A stretch of DNA of 64,000 nt, taken from Lasiosphaeris hirsuta. Taxonomy: Eukaryota > Ascomycota > Sordariomycetes > Sordariales > Lasiosphaeriaceae. The stretch is from NCBI GenBank assembly GCA_030549175.1, contig JAUKUA010000007.1, forward strand, positions 4,402,001-4,466,000, read 5' to 3'. The notes beneath the pieces were generated by a model. That model was not told where the DNA came from, searched no databases, and saw only the letters and a program-made list of their open reading frames with translations. Numbering within the stretch: the stretch's first letter is position 1; each line of letters starts with the position of its first letter. The position numbers and the translations under genes are program-made. This document shows positions 30,690 through 41,093 of this stretch, piece after piece.

Positions 30690-31769
30690 CCCACGCTTGA
30701 AACATGCTCACGGCCAGGCTTAAAATCCCAAGGATAACGGCGATGAAGACACCGATCAGGGTTGCCATCACTGTTGAGTGATTGTCAGCTGTTGGCCTCA
30801 GACAAGAAAGGGGTAGAGGATATCGGGATCTAGCTTCTTTTGGAAATGAGAGTATGAAGGCTCGGCTGGGATGCTGCGTCGTCGGGAAAGAGGACTGCCT
30901 TGATGGTGACCAAGGTCTCGAGAGCGAGCTACGGAGGGATGCCACTCCTGCCACATGGCTCGTCGCTCTGCGTAGAGAGGTGTCCCCTCAAGACACTTGT
31001 GTAGTGGAATACGGAGACTGTCCCCCTTTTCGCGTCAAGTGCGAGGTGCTCTCGCAGATCGTTGATCGAGATGATGTCCAGGCCGGCCACTTTCTCAAGC
31101 TAATGACCAGTAATAGAAGAAAGAGACAACTTGGAGGACGAGTTAGCCTCATTGCTGGGGCGGCTAAGTGCTGGATGCTGCCGCTTGGGAAATGCCGAGT
31201 GTAGGAAAGTGGTAAAGGAGGTATCGCCGCGCCAGACAGCCGGGACCGGGGCGTATCGGCATTGTCGACATGAGGAGTAGAGAGATTATCTCTAAGAGGT
31301 CGCCATGTGATGATATGGCTGGGTATGCATCCCAGACGTCATTGGGAAGATAGTGAGCCGTGACGAGACGGTAGAAGTCAAAGAATGGCTCCAACCGTGC
31401 GGCAGGCTCGCAGGGGCAAGGAGCCTCAGCTCGATCACCGCAAGTATGTCGACTCGAAACCCAATGGGCACATGGCCTCCAACCCCAAACCGCCTGACAT
31501 AGTGATGCCAGTGTCTCCTGTGTCACGGTTGCTAGTGGAAAGGTTATGCTCTCGTTCAAAGCAGCCACGGCGCCCATTAATGGATAAAAACTTTTCACGA
31601 TGTTGAACGGGACAAGTTTTATTTCTTTGCACTCTCTTTTCAGAGGCCGCGGGGCATCGCAACTCAATGCTATTGGCCCAATGTGACCCGAACGCCCAGG
31701 GCAGGTGCTGTTTGTCCTACCTAGGATTGATTGGGCAGGAATCGTGTAGTAGTGTTTGAATGCTGGCAA
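30690..31769 (-). pseudogene. Relic of a fungal membrane protein
   Basis: Minus-strand pieces in several frames: FFDFYRLVTAHYLPNDVWDAYP and LLLMSTMPIRPGPGCLARRYLL (within 31164-31769), then ...LVTIKAVLFPDDAASQPSLH. A last frame holds a membrane helix, MATLIGVFIAVILGILSLAV (about 30700-30770). The order is that of an uncharacterised fungal membrane-protein family as I remember it. Frames change several times and stops intervene, so it is not functional. Identification is by resemblance only. Confidence 0.35.
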
Positions 31770-33744
31770 TGCAGGTAGGTGGCTGTGCTGTAGCCCGTAT
31801 GCCTGTCAGGTAGCTATTGGGCAGTGTCGGTGGAGGTTGTGGAGGCATGAGAAGACTACCGCATACCTAGCTGAGGTCTCGAGTCTCCTTTCTCCCACCT
31901 TGAATACATTCGTCCCTTGAGCTACCGCCAGCACGAGGTAGCTACTACCTTTGTAAGGTAGTACCTTCTTCGCTAGGCGATGATGGCAGAGTCGTACCTC
32001 CAACGGGCAGCGTGGCTAATAAATGATCCATACTCGGCAAAAGATCAGCATATGGTAGGGGAGTGCCAGCCCCGGTATCCCAACGACTCGGGATATGCCT
32101 CACAGCCGAAAACACGCAACACAATCCCAAACCGCGACATAACACCAAATGACAAGGTCGCTTCATCTGAGAGCCCAGGCGCCTCCCGCGCCGTGTCCAA
32201 GTTGATTGATCTCCTCACATCAAAGCTGGGAACGAAAGTGAAGTTGGTACCCATTTTAAATGGTAATGTGGATGAGCCATCGAGGAAAACATTCGATACG
32301 GTCAAGCCTCGCTTCGAGAAGCTCCTTGTGAAACACATTCTACATTTGCAGAGGCCCGGTGCCATATACAGGCCCATGTCTACGCGCCTCATCATGATGG
32401 GAACCTCGAGCGAGGATGCGACGGCGCACATTGTCGTCCTCTGCCAGCCTGAGCAAAAAGACGCAGTACAGCGATTTGTCAGGAGCCCCATGATCCAAGA
32501 TCTGTTCGGGAAAGGCGACGCTACCGTCACGCCATCGAAGGTTGCCGTTCTAGGTCAAGCGCCGCGTCAGACGATGTGGAAGAGGAATATGATGGAGAGT
32601 ATGACGCGAGTGACGTGGAAATCGAACTTGACGTATGTCTTGATCAGAAGCTACGAGAACCCGAATCTCAGGCGGCCTTCGTGTCCCGGGCTTTCGAGAC
32701 ACCCGCCGCTATTGGGTCCATCATCCACCCTCAAGGCTCGCCTAAACAGGGCAATTACGACTGGGCATTGATCGAGACATGCACCTACAAAGCCAACAAG
32801 CTGCCTGGTATTGAGTCCAATGCCATATACTAACAGTTAGCCAAATGACTCCAGGAGCTACGGGCGGTCGTCGATCGCGACACAAACGAGATTTATGGCC
32901 ATCTTGTCGCCACGGACGCGTTTAACGGAGGCTATGTCATGCCAATGAAACGCATTTTTGACGACATTCGGCAGTATCTCGATGCTGAGGCCGTCGGACT
33001 CCCCGGTAACCTCAACATTCTTCCAAGTCACAGAAAAGAGAGTAGTTCCATGTTCCAACCGCCCGACCACTCCCTAGGCTATGAAAAGTCTTTCACCTGG
33101 CCGCCGATGTTTACGAAACACCGGAGCTTTGACGACCTAGCGTCCTTGAATAAGTCCTTCCTTGACTACTTGCATGAGGCTGGGGTGGATCTGGATCGCG
33201 ACTCGGACGACGACAGCACCAGTGATTCAGACGGGGGTGTCAACGACGCCGACGACAGTAACGATAGTAAGTCAACTCGATGCCTTTGTGCCAGTGATGC
33301 ATAAGTGGCACTCGCAAATAACTAGTAACTAATCTCACCTCTGACACCCTTCTAGGTCCAACGTTTTTTCGGGTCAGAGAGCCGCGCAGTCGCTGTCAAG
33401 GGTTATGCAGTCGCCAGTAAAGTGGTCAGCGGCATCAGAAATATTTGGATCCTGTTGGAGGTGCTGCCCCACCTCGAGGGTAGCGCACACGCCACCACGC
33501 CTGCCTGGCTAGTGCCATGGCCTTAGCGCCATGCCACACCCAGATAGCTGCTGCAGGCCAGGAAATTCCTGGCCCGCGACACACAACAATTCATCACCAC
33601 TTTTCCCAATTGCTCTGCTTCGCCCACAGATCTCCATAATCACAGCGATTGTGAGTCCCCATTAGGCTACTAACTTTTGATGCCACTCAGATCCAGGCAC
33701 TCGGCCGAGTCGCCGACATGTTCAATATATCACAGAATATTCTA

Positions 33745-33791
33745 ACGTATATGATAAGCGAGTGTCGCAGACAAGCGAGTGTCGCACTTTC
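33745..33791 (+). repeat. Left terminal inverted repeat of the Fot1-like element
   Basis: Begins ACGTATATGATAAGCG just after TA. Pairs with 35559-35605 over 47 bp with a single mismatch. Confidence 0.95.
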
Positions 33792-35558
33792 TACCACCTT
33801 ACCACAACAATTCTCAATTACATAACCACAACACTAGGAAATAACAATAACTGAGTCAGAAACAGATGAATCAGAAGATTCTGCAGCCTCCTTGCATGTG
33901 CGTGCATTATGCCCAGGCTTGCCGCACACGCCACAGCACCGAATCCTCGTACGAGACCCCCTTGCACCACCACCATTTTGTCGCGTTTCCTGGACCAACT
34001 GCTCACCCACAGCCTTCTGATCTAGTAGATCCTATGCCTCTTGTACAGTAAGTGACCCTCCAAGCCGTACACGTGTTTTTTTGGCTCTCCGTCGCTTACT
34101 AAGCCCCTCATTGGCCTTTCGAAGTGCCGAAACCTCCGTACGTAGAAGAGCAACCTCATGCATTATAGCCATTGTACCTTTAGCTAATCGGTCCATAGCA
34201 ACCAGTATAGGTGTTGGAGAGCTACTATGATGGTTGGATATTCGACTTTTGATAAGCTCTGACTGTGAAGTGGCTTCTCGAGGGTTATGTGGTATTTGAG
34301 AGAGCCAAGGTAGTGCCGTGCCTGGGCTTGAGGCTGGGGGTGTTGGAGTCTGAATACGTACATCTAGCTTAGATATCACCCTTTCTAGATCGTACGGCAT
34401 AAGCCCGGCTCCGGCAAACCCCCCTTGGATATTCCTTTCCGTAATTAAAGTAAAAAACGCTTCTTTAAACGCACAAAGAAACTCCAACTTGCTGATGTGT
34501 GTAATGTTCATCCGTATCAACTACTCAATTTAGCGGCTGTACGCCTTCTTTAATAGCCCAAAACAGCTAACATCTAATGGCTGAAGTATATATAAAGAGT
34601 ACGGAGGCATATAAAGTGTAATAATATTGTACTTCTGACAGTAGGTTTCGAATTCTTCGGAGTGGTAGCTATCGTAGCCATCAAGGATGAGCAGCCGATA
34701 TTTGCCCTTCATACGAGATGTTGTGTGTAAATCAAAGTACTAAATCTAATCTATGCCTTTCTCATTAGTAGTCTAACTATTATCAGTTGTTATAATGTGC
34801 TAGGTGGCCGGAAGGTTACACTTCTGATACCAATTGGCAAGGTGATATTACCTAGTTAAGATAACGAATGGTGGGATAGCCTAACCTAAGGCATTTACTC
34901 CTTAGATAACCGTAGCCTACTTTCGATTACTAGGCTAGGCCTGTTTAGCTCTATTACGGCCATCTAAGGTAGTAACTACCATGGAGGCGATGATAATGTC
35001 TATCATAAACCCTGTCTTATCGAAGTTATACGAATCGTCGTCGAAAATACCGTATTTGACCTTAATATTGTGCACAAGTGTAAACCACTCGCGAATAACT
35101 TTTAGATCTTCGCATTTGGCCCTCTGGTAGTCGTATTTACGCGTAAAACGCGTTCGAAGTTTTGGTTAGCGCTTGACGAAGTTGTGAGCCCATCGTACGC
35201 CAACAGGCGGCGTGTCGCGTTCGCGTAGCAATCGGTTAGCCATATCTTCCACGTACGAAAGCCGGGGGTGGAATGCGCGTGCACATAGCTCAATTATGTA
35301 TTGAACAATTGTTTTCTCCTCTAAATCCGTAAGTTTGCGCGAATTGGCTAGAGTATCGCATCGTGCAGATATACCGGCTCGTCGGCGCCCTATGGTTCTG
35401 TCGTACACTTCGTAGATCTCCGCCGCGCGTCGTAAGCTTAGATTTTTATCGCGTTCGAGGGCTTGGAGGGCCAAGATAATACTGGCTTCGTTTGAAGAAA
35501 CTGGCATTGTAGATAGTAGAGAAAAGTGGTGTCAAGTGCAGAGGTGTTGTGTTGTACG

Positions 35559-35605
35559 GAAAGTGCGACACTCGCTTGTCTACGACACTCGCTTATCATA
35601 TACGT
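35559..35605 (-). repeat. Right terminal inverted repeat of the Fot1-like element
   Basis: Inverted copy of 33745-33791, followed by TA (35606-35607). Confidence 0.95.
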
Positions 35606-35739
35606 TACCATCTCCGCAAACTCTGTGGTTTTTCCTTTCCCTCACAGTCATGATTTTTATCTACTACGCCAGCTACACCCTGCTGAAGGGACTGCAGGAA
35701 TGGGATGGGCCCCCTGGGTCCGACTACAACAAGTTCTGA

Positions 35740-36010
35740 CGAGGCCCGTTTCATCAGACGCAGCAAAGCCGTCATCAGCCAGCAGTAAAGCAGACACGGA
35801 ACAGCAGGGTGCCCGGTTTTTTTTTTTTTGTGGGGGGGGGGGGAGGGGGCAGGAGTTCTGGTGAACTGTTTCTCAGGGACTAAACTAGTGGACCATTTGG
35901 CTTAAACTTGGAAGACCGCGGACAGATAACGACCAAGATGATCTCATTCGCCTACCTATCTATCTAAGGGCTCCTAGACCATGGTACCCGACATGTTTTT
36001 CAGCAATTTC
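35740..36010. other. Spacer with T/G homopolymers
   Basis: Downstream flank of the split pseudogene, with T10 near 35819 and a G run near 35832. No supported frame. Confidence 0.5.
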
Positions 36011-37150
36011 TGTTGGAGGGACCTCCCGATGTTATCCCGCCATTACTCCACGGTTGGCCCGCCACTAGCGTGCAGTCAGCCTACCATCTGTGCCTCCAGG
36101 ATCTGCAAGATCCTAGCCTTCTTTCTCCTTCTTTAGCAGCAATACAAGCAGTTTGACGCACCTTTTGCTTTGATGTGTGTTTGCCATGCACAGCAAGTTA
36201 TGAGTCCTTTGCAGTCCTATTGCCAATAACCTCCTTCTCGTCTTCTATTGACGATACCCTCATCTTTCTTTTACTTCTTCAATCGCCAGACCGGACATCA
36301 TCGGCTGCGCGCATCACCGCGACCGATCCGATCCTAGAGGAAGAAACCGTCACGATATCAGACATCGCCGACTGCATCACGTACAAGGCCCTGACATCAA
36401 TCCGTCAACAAAAGCCCTCCCCGATCGAGGTCATATATAAAAGAAAATTTCTTTACGACTGTCCCGTCAATAGATATCTGTCATCATGACGACAAATACC
36501 ACCGTCTATCCCTCTAGAAAGGATATCACCAATCTATATGCCCATAAGGTGGAGATGACAATACCAACCCTCAAAGGCCAAAGTAATCTCCGCATATGGC
36601 AAACCTCCCTCAAGCGAATCCTACGCCTTGAGCAATTGAGCAGCTACATTGGTGATAGAGGCATGCCACAGCCTACTCGCCCACCTCCAGTAGAAGGCGC
36701 AACGGCCATCATACCGCTATAAGAACAAGAATACCAGGATGAGCTGACAGTCTTCTGGTAACAACGAGATCGAGTGAATTGCCTTCTAGGCCTCTCGCTG
36801 ACAGGCCTCGCCGTTGAACAAAAGCTCGTCAACAATGGTTAGAATCCTCTCTCTCAGATCCCAAGGTAACCTATAACAAGGTCCTTGAAACAATTGGTGG
36901 TATCACGGTGGCGGGGAAAATCATAATACTCGAGGAGCTCACAACGATGAAGCGTACAAGCTTCAAGTCTCTCCACGACTATGTCGGAGAGGATGTTGTA
37001 AACAGGATACCCCTGTTCCACAGCTTTATCGAAAGCCTCCCACGACCTGTGGTGGGTTCTAGTCACTCTATGCGTGTCGGAATCAATCAGTTTCATATGC
37101 TGGCAGCGCGGATGGCCCCAGTGAAGCACACGAAAAGGAGAGGCGTATAA
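36011..37150 (+). mobile_element. Ty1/copia retrotransposon relic: 5' LTR part and gag
   Basis: 36011-36173 starts TGTTGGAGGG and matches the LTR fragment at 21271-21424 in inverted orientation. The LTR may extend to about 36440, where TATATAAAAG occurs. An ATG at 36486 opens a gag-like frame: MTTNTTVYPSRKDITNLYAHKV is followed by IPTLKGQSNLRIWQTSLKRILR, the usual copia gag opening. It stops at 36720-36722 and continues in broken frames to about 37150. No protease, integrase, reverse transcriptase or 3' LTR is seen. Truncated. Confidence 0.65.
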
Positions 37151-37862
37151 AACGGCGAGGTCCCTTGCCAAATGATGCATGCCTTACAGGGAAAGGGACG
37201 CGCGTTTTTACATCAGACAGAAATATGCACAAGCACGTGAGCCTAGGGCTCTCAAGACCTGAATTGCACCAGCTCGAATAAGGAACAGCCCAACCAATCA
37301 AGGTATGCTCGAATCACCTTGGGTGCTAGGGTTTCACAGTGGGGTTATCTCGGTGGCAAAGATCAATTATCCTTCCTATTCCTAACTCTAGGGTTATATT
37401 ATACCTACCAGGGTACTAGTAACTAATACTACGGCCCCCTAACGTATTTAACAGCCGCATCCCATGCTCGAGCACAGCGCGGCACTCATTGCAATTCGAG
37501 ATATTTAACAAATGAGTCTGGCAATGACTGAGACAATGACACTACAACGACAGCATGGTCAAGTTGCCTCTCCGTTGGAAGTGGTATAGTTTTGTCAGAA
37601 GGCAGTTGGTTGGATTTCTAAGGACTACTCGGGTGTTCTGGGGGGTCACTTGCTGTGGAGCTGCCACGGTGGTAATGACCAATTGAAGCTAGAGATCCTT
37701 CACCTGTATATACTTGGTATTTTTTATAAAGATGGTCGTACTCCACTATTGTAGATCGATAGCATGTCATTTTGCATTTCCGGGCCAAGGTGAGCTGTAG
37801 TAACGCACTGTGCTGTTATACCGTACATTCATCCCTTCCATCGGACGTCATAGGTCCCGGCG
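37151..37862. other. No recognisable gene
   Basis: 3' flank of the ArgRS-like gene and end of the relic region. No supported frame. Confidence 0.5.
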
Positions 37863-40079
37863 TCACGACCCCCCAACCGGCGTAATATTCAGCAGCCGCA
37901 TCCCATTCTCAAGCACCTGCCGGGTACCCTTAAAGAGCAACAACCTAGCGGCCCTCGTACTCCCCGCGGCCGCCGCAGCCCCGCTACCCTCGGCCGCGTC
38001 CTCCTCTTCCTCCTCCTCAACGTCCTCCAGGCAGTACCCGAGCTCCTCGACGACCTGGAATAGGTATCCCAGCACGGGCCCCGGCTCGAGCGACTTGTAC
38101 GCGACCGTGGTGACGGCGGGGAAGCGCACGAGCAGGCGGAGCAGCTCTATCCACGGGGCCTCCCACAGCGACGCAAAGTCGGCACCGGCACCGGCACCAC
38201 CACCACTACCACCTTCCCCGGCGGCGGCCTCGGACCGCGGCTGGAGCTGCTCGATGCGGTGGCACAGCCGGACGTAGGCGAACTGTAGGCCCAGGCCCGT
38301 CTCGCCCTCGGTGGCCGTCAGCATCTCGACGTCGAGCCCGATGGTGTGGGCCTTGTTGCGCGTGTTGAGCTCGTGCACGACGAGCGAGTTGACGGCCATG
38401 GTCTTGAGGTCGGCGGGGGCGGTGCGCGGCACCTGGTCGGGGTTGTCGGCGGCGGCGACGGCGACGGCGGTCGCCACGTACTCCTCGCAGCGGTCGAGGA
38501 TGTCGCCGAGGATGTGCTCGTCGCCCCACTGGGGCGGGCCGCGGGTGAAGGTCAGGTGGTGCAGGCGCTTGGCGACGTCGGGCCGGCCGAGCAGCTCGAC
38601 GGCCTTGAAGACCTGGCGGAAGTGCAGGTCCTGCTCGCCGACGACGTAGATGAGCCTGTCGAAGCTGTAGTCCTCGAGCCGGTCCAGCACCGTGGCCACG
38701 TCGCGCAGGAAGTAGGTCGTCAGCCCGTCCTTGGCGCGCAGCGTGGCCTGGCCCCAGCGCGCCGCCTCGTGCTGGCTAAAGTCGATGACCAGCGATCCGT
38801 CGTCGGCCAGCTGCGAGACGCCCTTCTCCCGCAGCAGCTTCTCCGCCTTGGCCACGGCCTCGGGGTTCCGGCACACCAGGCTCTCGCCCGAGTAGTCGTC
38901 AAACGTGACCCCCATCCTGCGGTACTGACCCGCGTAGTAGTCGACGCTGACGTGCCGCAGCTTCTCCCACAGCTCCACCGCCTGGCCATCGCCATCCTCG
39001 AGCCTCTTGAAGGCCCGATCCCTCTCGGCAAAGATGCCATCCTCCTCCTCGTCCTCGCCATCGAACCCCTCCCCGCCGGCCGCGGCCTTCCTCCGCTTGG
39101 CCGCGAGGTGCGGCTTTACCTCGTCCTCCATGCGCCCGTAGATCTCCTGCACCCGGCGGAACGCATCGCCGCCGCCGCCGCCGCCGCCACCGCCGCCACC
39201 CCCTGCCGCCCCCTCTTCCTCCCCGACGTACCGCATCCAGCCCAGCCCTAGCAGGCCAATGTGCTTGCCCCAGTCGCCCAGGTAGTTGACGCGCACCACC
39301 TGCCAGCCCATGGCCTCGTGGACGTTAGCCACGAAGGCGCCGAGGATGGTGCTGCGCAGGTGGTCGGTGCGGAACTCCTGGCCGAGGTTGGGCGACGAGA
39401 ACTCGACGAGCAGCTTTTTGGGCTCTGGCTCGGGCTCGGGCGGCGGCGACGGCGGCGGCGTCGAGGGGTTGGGGTTGCCATTGTTGTTGACCGAGTGTGG
39501 TTGCGGGTGCGGCGGCGTGTGCGGGATGCCGTAGCTGGGGCCGCGGTCGAGGATGTAGGGCAGCAGCACTCTCGGCAGTATTTTGGGCGAGAGGAAGAAG
39601 CGGACGTGGATGCCGTCTTTGAAGGGAATGGCGAAGAGGGGGTGGGTGCTGGGAAACTGTTCCGGGAAGGGTTAGACTGGGCTGGAGAAAAAGGGGGGGG
39701 GGTACGTGTTGTTGTTGAGATGTGATAGGGGTAAGAAGGGGGGGGGGGGGGGGGGGGGGGAAAGAGAGAGACAGAAAGAGAGAGAGCTAACCCTTTTCAC
39801 CAGGTCGGCCGCTAGATCCTGCAGATCCGGCCCCCCGGGCAGCTTCAGCTTCGGCAGCACAATGTCCAAGTCGCCATTGCCCGTCGTATTGGCCGGCTGG
39901 ATGGCATCGTAGGCCTTCTGTGGGTCGCACCCGACGAGCTGACACAAGACATCGGCGAGGTAGGCGTGGAAGATGTCGATGGGCTGGCGCAGAAGATCGG
40001 CCGACGGAAACTCGGGGATCGCCTCTAGCTCGAGATCCTGCAGAAGTGCCGCCAGCCCGGCCAGGGACCGGGTTGCCAT
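37863..40079 (-). CDS. Arginyl-tRNA-synthetase-like protein lacking class I signatures
   Basis: Exons (minus) 40079-39792 and 39656-37863 with a 135-nt phase-0 intron (GTTAGC..AACAG, containing a 23-base G/C homopolymer); 693 residues. All ArgRS regions are recognisable. The N-terminal tRNA-binding domain is in exon 1 (PEFPSADLLRQPIDIFHAYL; NGDLDIVLPKLKL). Then come SSPNLGQEF and HLRSTILG, MGWQVVRVNYLGDWGKHIGLL, DDYSGES, YVVGEQDLHFRQVF, the anticodon-binding region (EGETGLGLQFAYVRLCHRIEQ), and the final ENGMRLLNITPV. However, the HIGH-type motif reads RTDH (192-195), and where MSTRKG is expected (about 467-476) the protein has TRGPPQWGDE. Poly-Gly and Pro/Glu insertions are present. Canonical aminoacylation is doubtful. 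It may be a paralogue with another tRNA- or arginine-linked role. The frame is intact, so it is not an obvious pseudogene. Confidence 0.85.
39738..39760. repeat. G23 homopolymer in an intron
   Basis: Lies in the intron of the ArgRS-like gene, forming a C tract on the sense strand. Likely unstable and error-prone in assembly. Confidence 0.9.
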
Positions 40080-41093
40080 GCTCGCTGACCGAAAGCAGTG
40101 ATGAAAGTGCCGGAAAGCAATGGGGCGAGGTCGACTCGCTGCGTGAGGCAAGCCCGGACGTGATCGGAGCCAAAGGGGGGTCCGGAGATCTGTGCGAGAC
40201 CGCTGTGTGTGAGACTCTGTGCAGACAGCACAGTCGGGCGACTGTTTGCCTTTTTTTGCCCTTTTTCTCAAAAGGAATCTCGGGAAGGAGGGGGGCGGCT
40301 CAACAGAGGCGAGTGTTGATTCCCCGGCGTGGGACCCTCGCTCCCGTGCGGCCCAAGGAAACCTTCAAAGGACCTCGGGCGGGGAACAAGATTCCGCGGA
40401 TTTCATGCCGGCCAGAGCCTCCCTGCGACGACTTGCCAATGCCATTCGACACGGCCAATGCAGTCCGCCCCGAGACACAAGGCAGCAGCAGCACGTTGAT
40501 CATATGGCCATTAGGTGGATTGGGCTCCGGTTGGGCACCGTTGAGGCGGCGTGCATACATAAGGTGACCCATCCTCACCACCCATTGGTTTAATGCGGGT
40601 CAAATTGCACTACCGCCCTGTTCTGCAGTGCGAACTCTGTTCTCGCCGCAGGTGTCTCGTCCCTCGGCTGCCATAGGCCCTCGGTTGCCTTGTGCATCAC
40701 GCAGTCGTCCGATTGAGTCTAGCCTCCTTTGACTTTCCATCAGCCATTCTGGCCGGACGTGGCAATACTTAAAAACGCAAAGTCGGGGGGCCATGTCCGC
40801 TTGCAACCGAACTTTGCTCTCCGTCGCCGGCATGCTCGGTACCCCGCAACTGCGATGGCGAATGCCCAGGCTCTGATTCGGTTATGCTGAGTTTTGGCTG
40901 CTGCTTGTGTGTTAAGGTCGAAATACCCGAAGCCGAAACGATATCGAGTCGGGGGGGGTTTTTTTTGGCCTTTTTCTTTCATTTTTTTTTCTTTTTTTTT
41001 TTTTTACCTGAGTGAAAGGCTGCTATGCTTTCACCAACCCTATGCTCATGGCTGTGGGGATGATGACGTGCTGAAATATGCCAAGGTCTCTGT
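40080..41093. other. No recognisable gene
   Basis: 5' flank of the ArgRS-like gene and 3' flank of the CorA-like gene. Contains T-rich runs near 40980-41005. An in-frame upstream extension of the ArgRS-like exon (to 40271) is Arg/Ser-rich and was judged leader. Confidence 0.5.

Larger units (their letters stand above)
33745..35605 (-). mobile_element. Fot1/pogo-type DNA transposon, inactive
   Basis: 1,861-bp element bounded by 47-bp terminal inverted repeats (33745-33791 and 35559-35605, one mismatch, C to T) and by TA on both sides (33743-33744 and 35606-35607), the pogo-superfamily target duplication. The inverted repeats contain a doubled AGCGAGTGTCG unit. The minus strand carries transposase pieces: a CENP-B/psq-type helix-turn-helix (35507-35166, LSLRRAAEIYEVYDRTIGRRRAG), a DDE segment (34712-34530, YRLLILDGYDSYHSEEFETY, MPPYSLYILQPLDV), and the C-terminal part (34520-34032, ITHISKLEFL, IQGGFAGAGLMPYD). 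Many TAG/TAA stops and AT-shifted codons point to RIP. Length and order fit full-length Fot1-like elements. Confidence 0.92.
31980..35739 (+). pseudogene. Protease-like/CorA-like fusion relic split by a transposon
   Basis: An ATG at 31980 opens a frame with LIDLLTSKLGTKVKLVPILN and ...LIMMGTSSEDATAHIVVLC. The frame then shifts near 32560 to an acidic stretch and DWALIETCTYKANK, with the core of the expected trypsin-like domain missing. VVDRDTNEIYGHLVATDAFNG follows after a second gap. Next comes KSFTWPPMFTKHRSFD and an Asp/Ser-rich run, then (after a GTAAGT..TTCTAG intron, 33269-33355) QRFFGSESRAVAVKGYAVA, then ADMFNISQN before position 33744. The last helix, SPQTLWFFLSLTVMIFIYYA, resumes at about 35607 and ends at TGA (35737-35739). 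The last four blocks align with the intact CorA-like protein at 41094-43580. Most of the CorA middle is gone. A Fot1/pogo element sits between the two final helices. Confidence 0.7.

Noticed and set aside
38346..39251. 301-residue plus-strand frame in the ArgRS-like gene
   Set aside because: Antisense shadow with Val/Leu/Asp bias; no recognisable motif.
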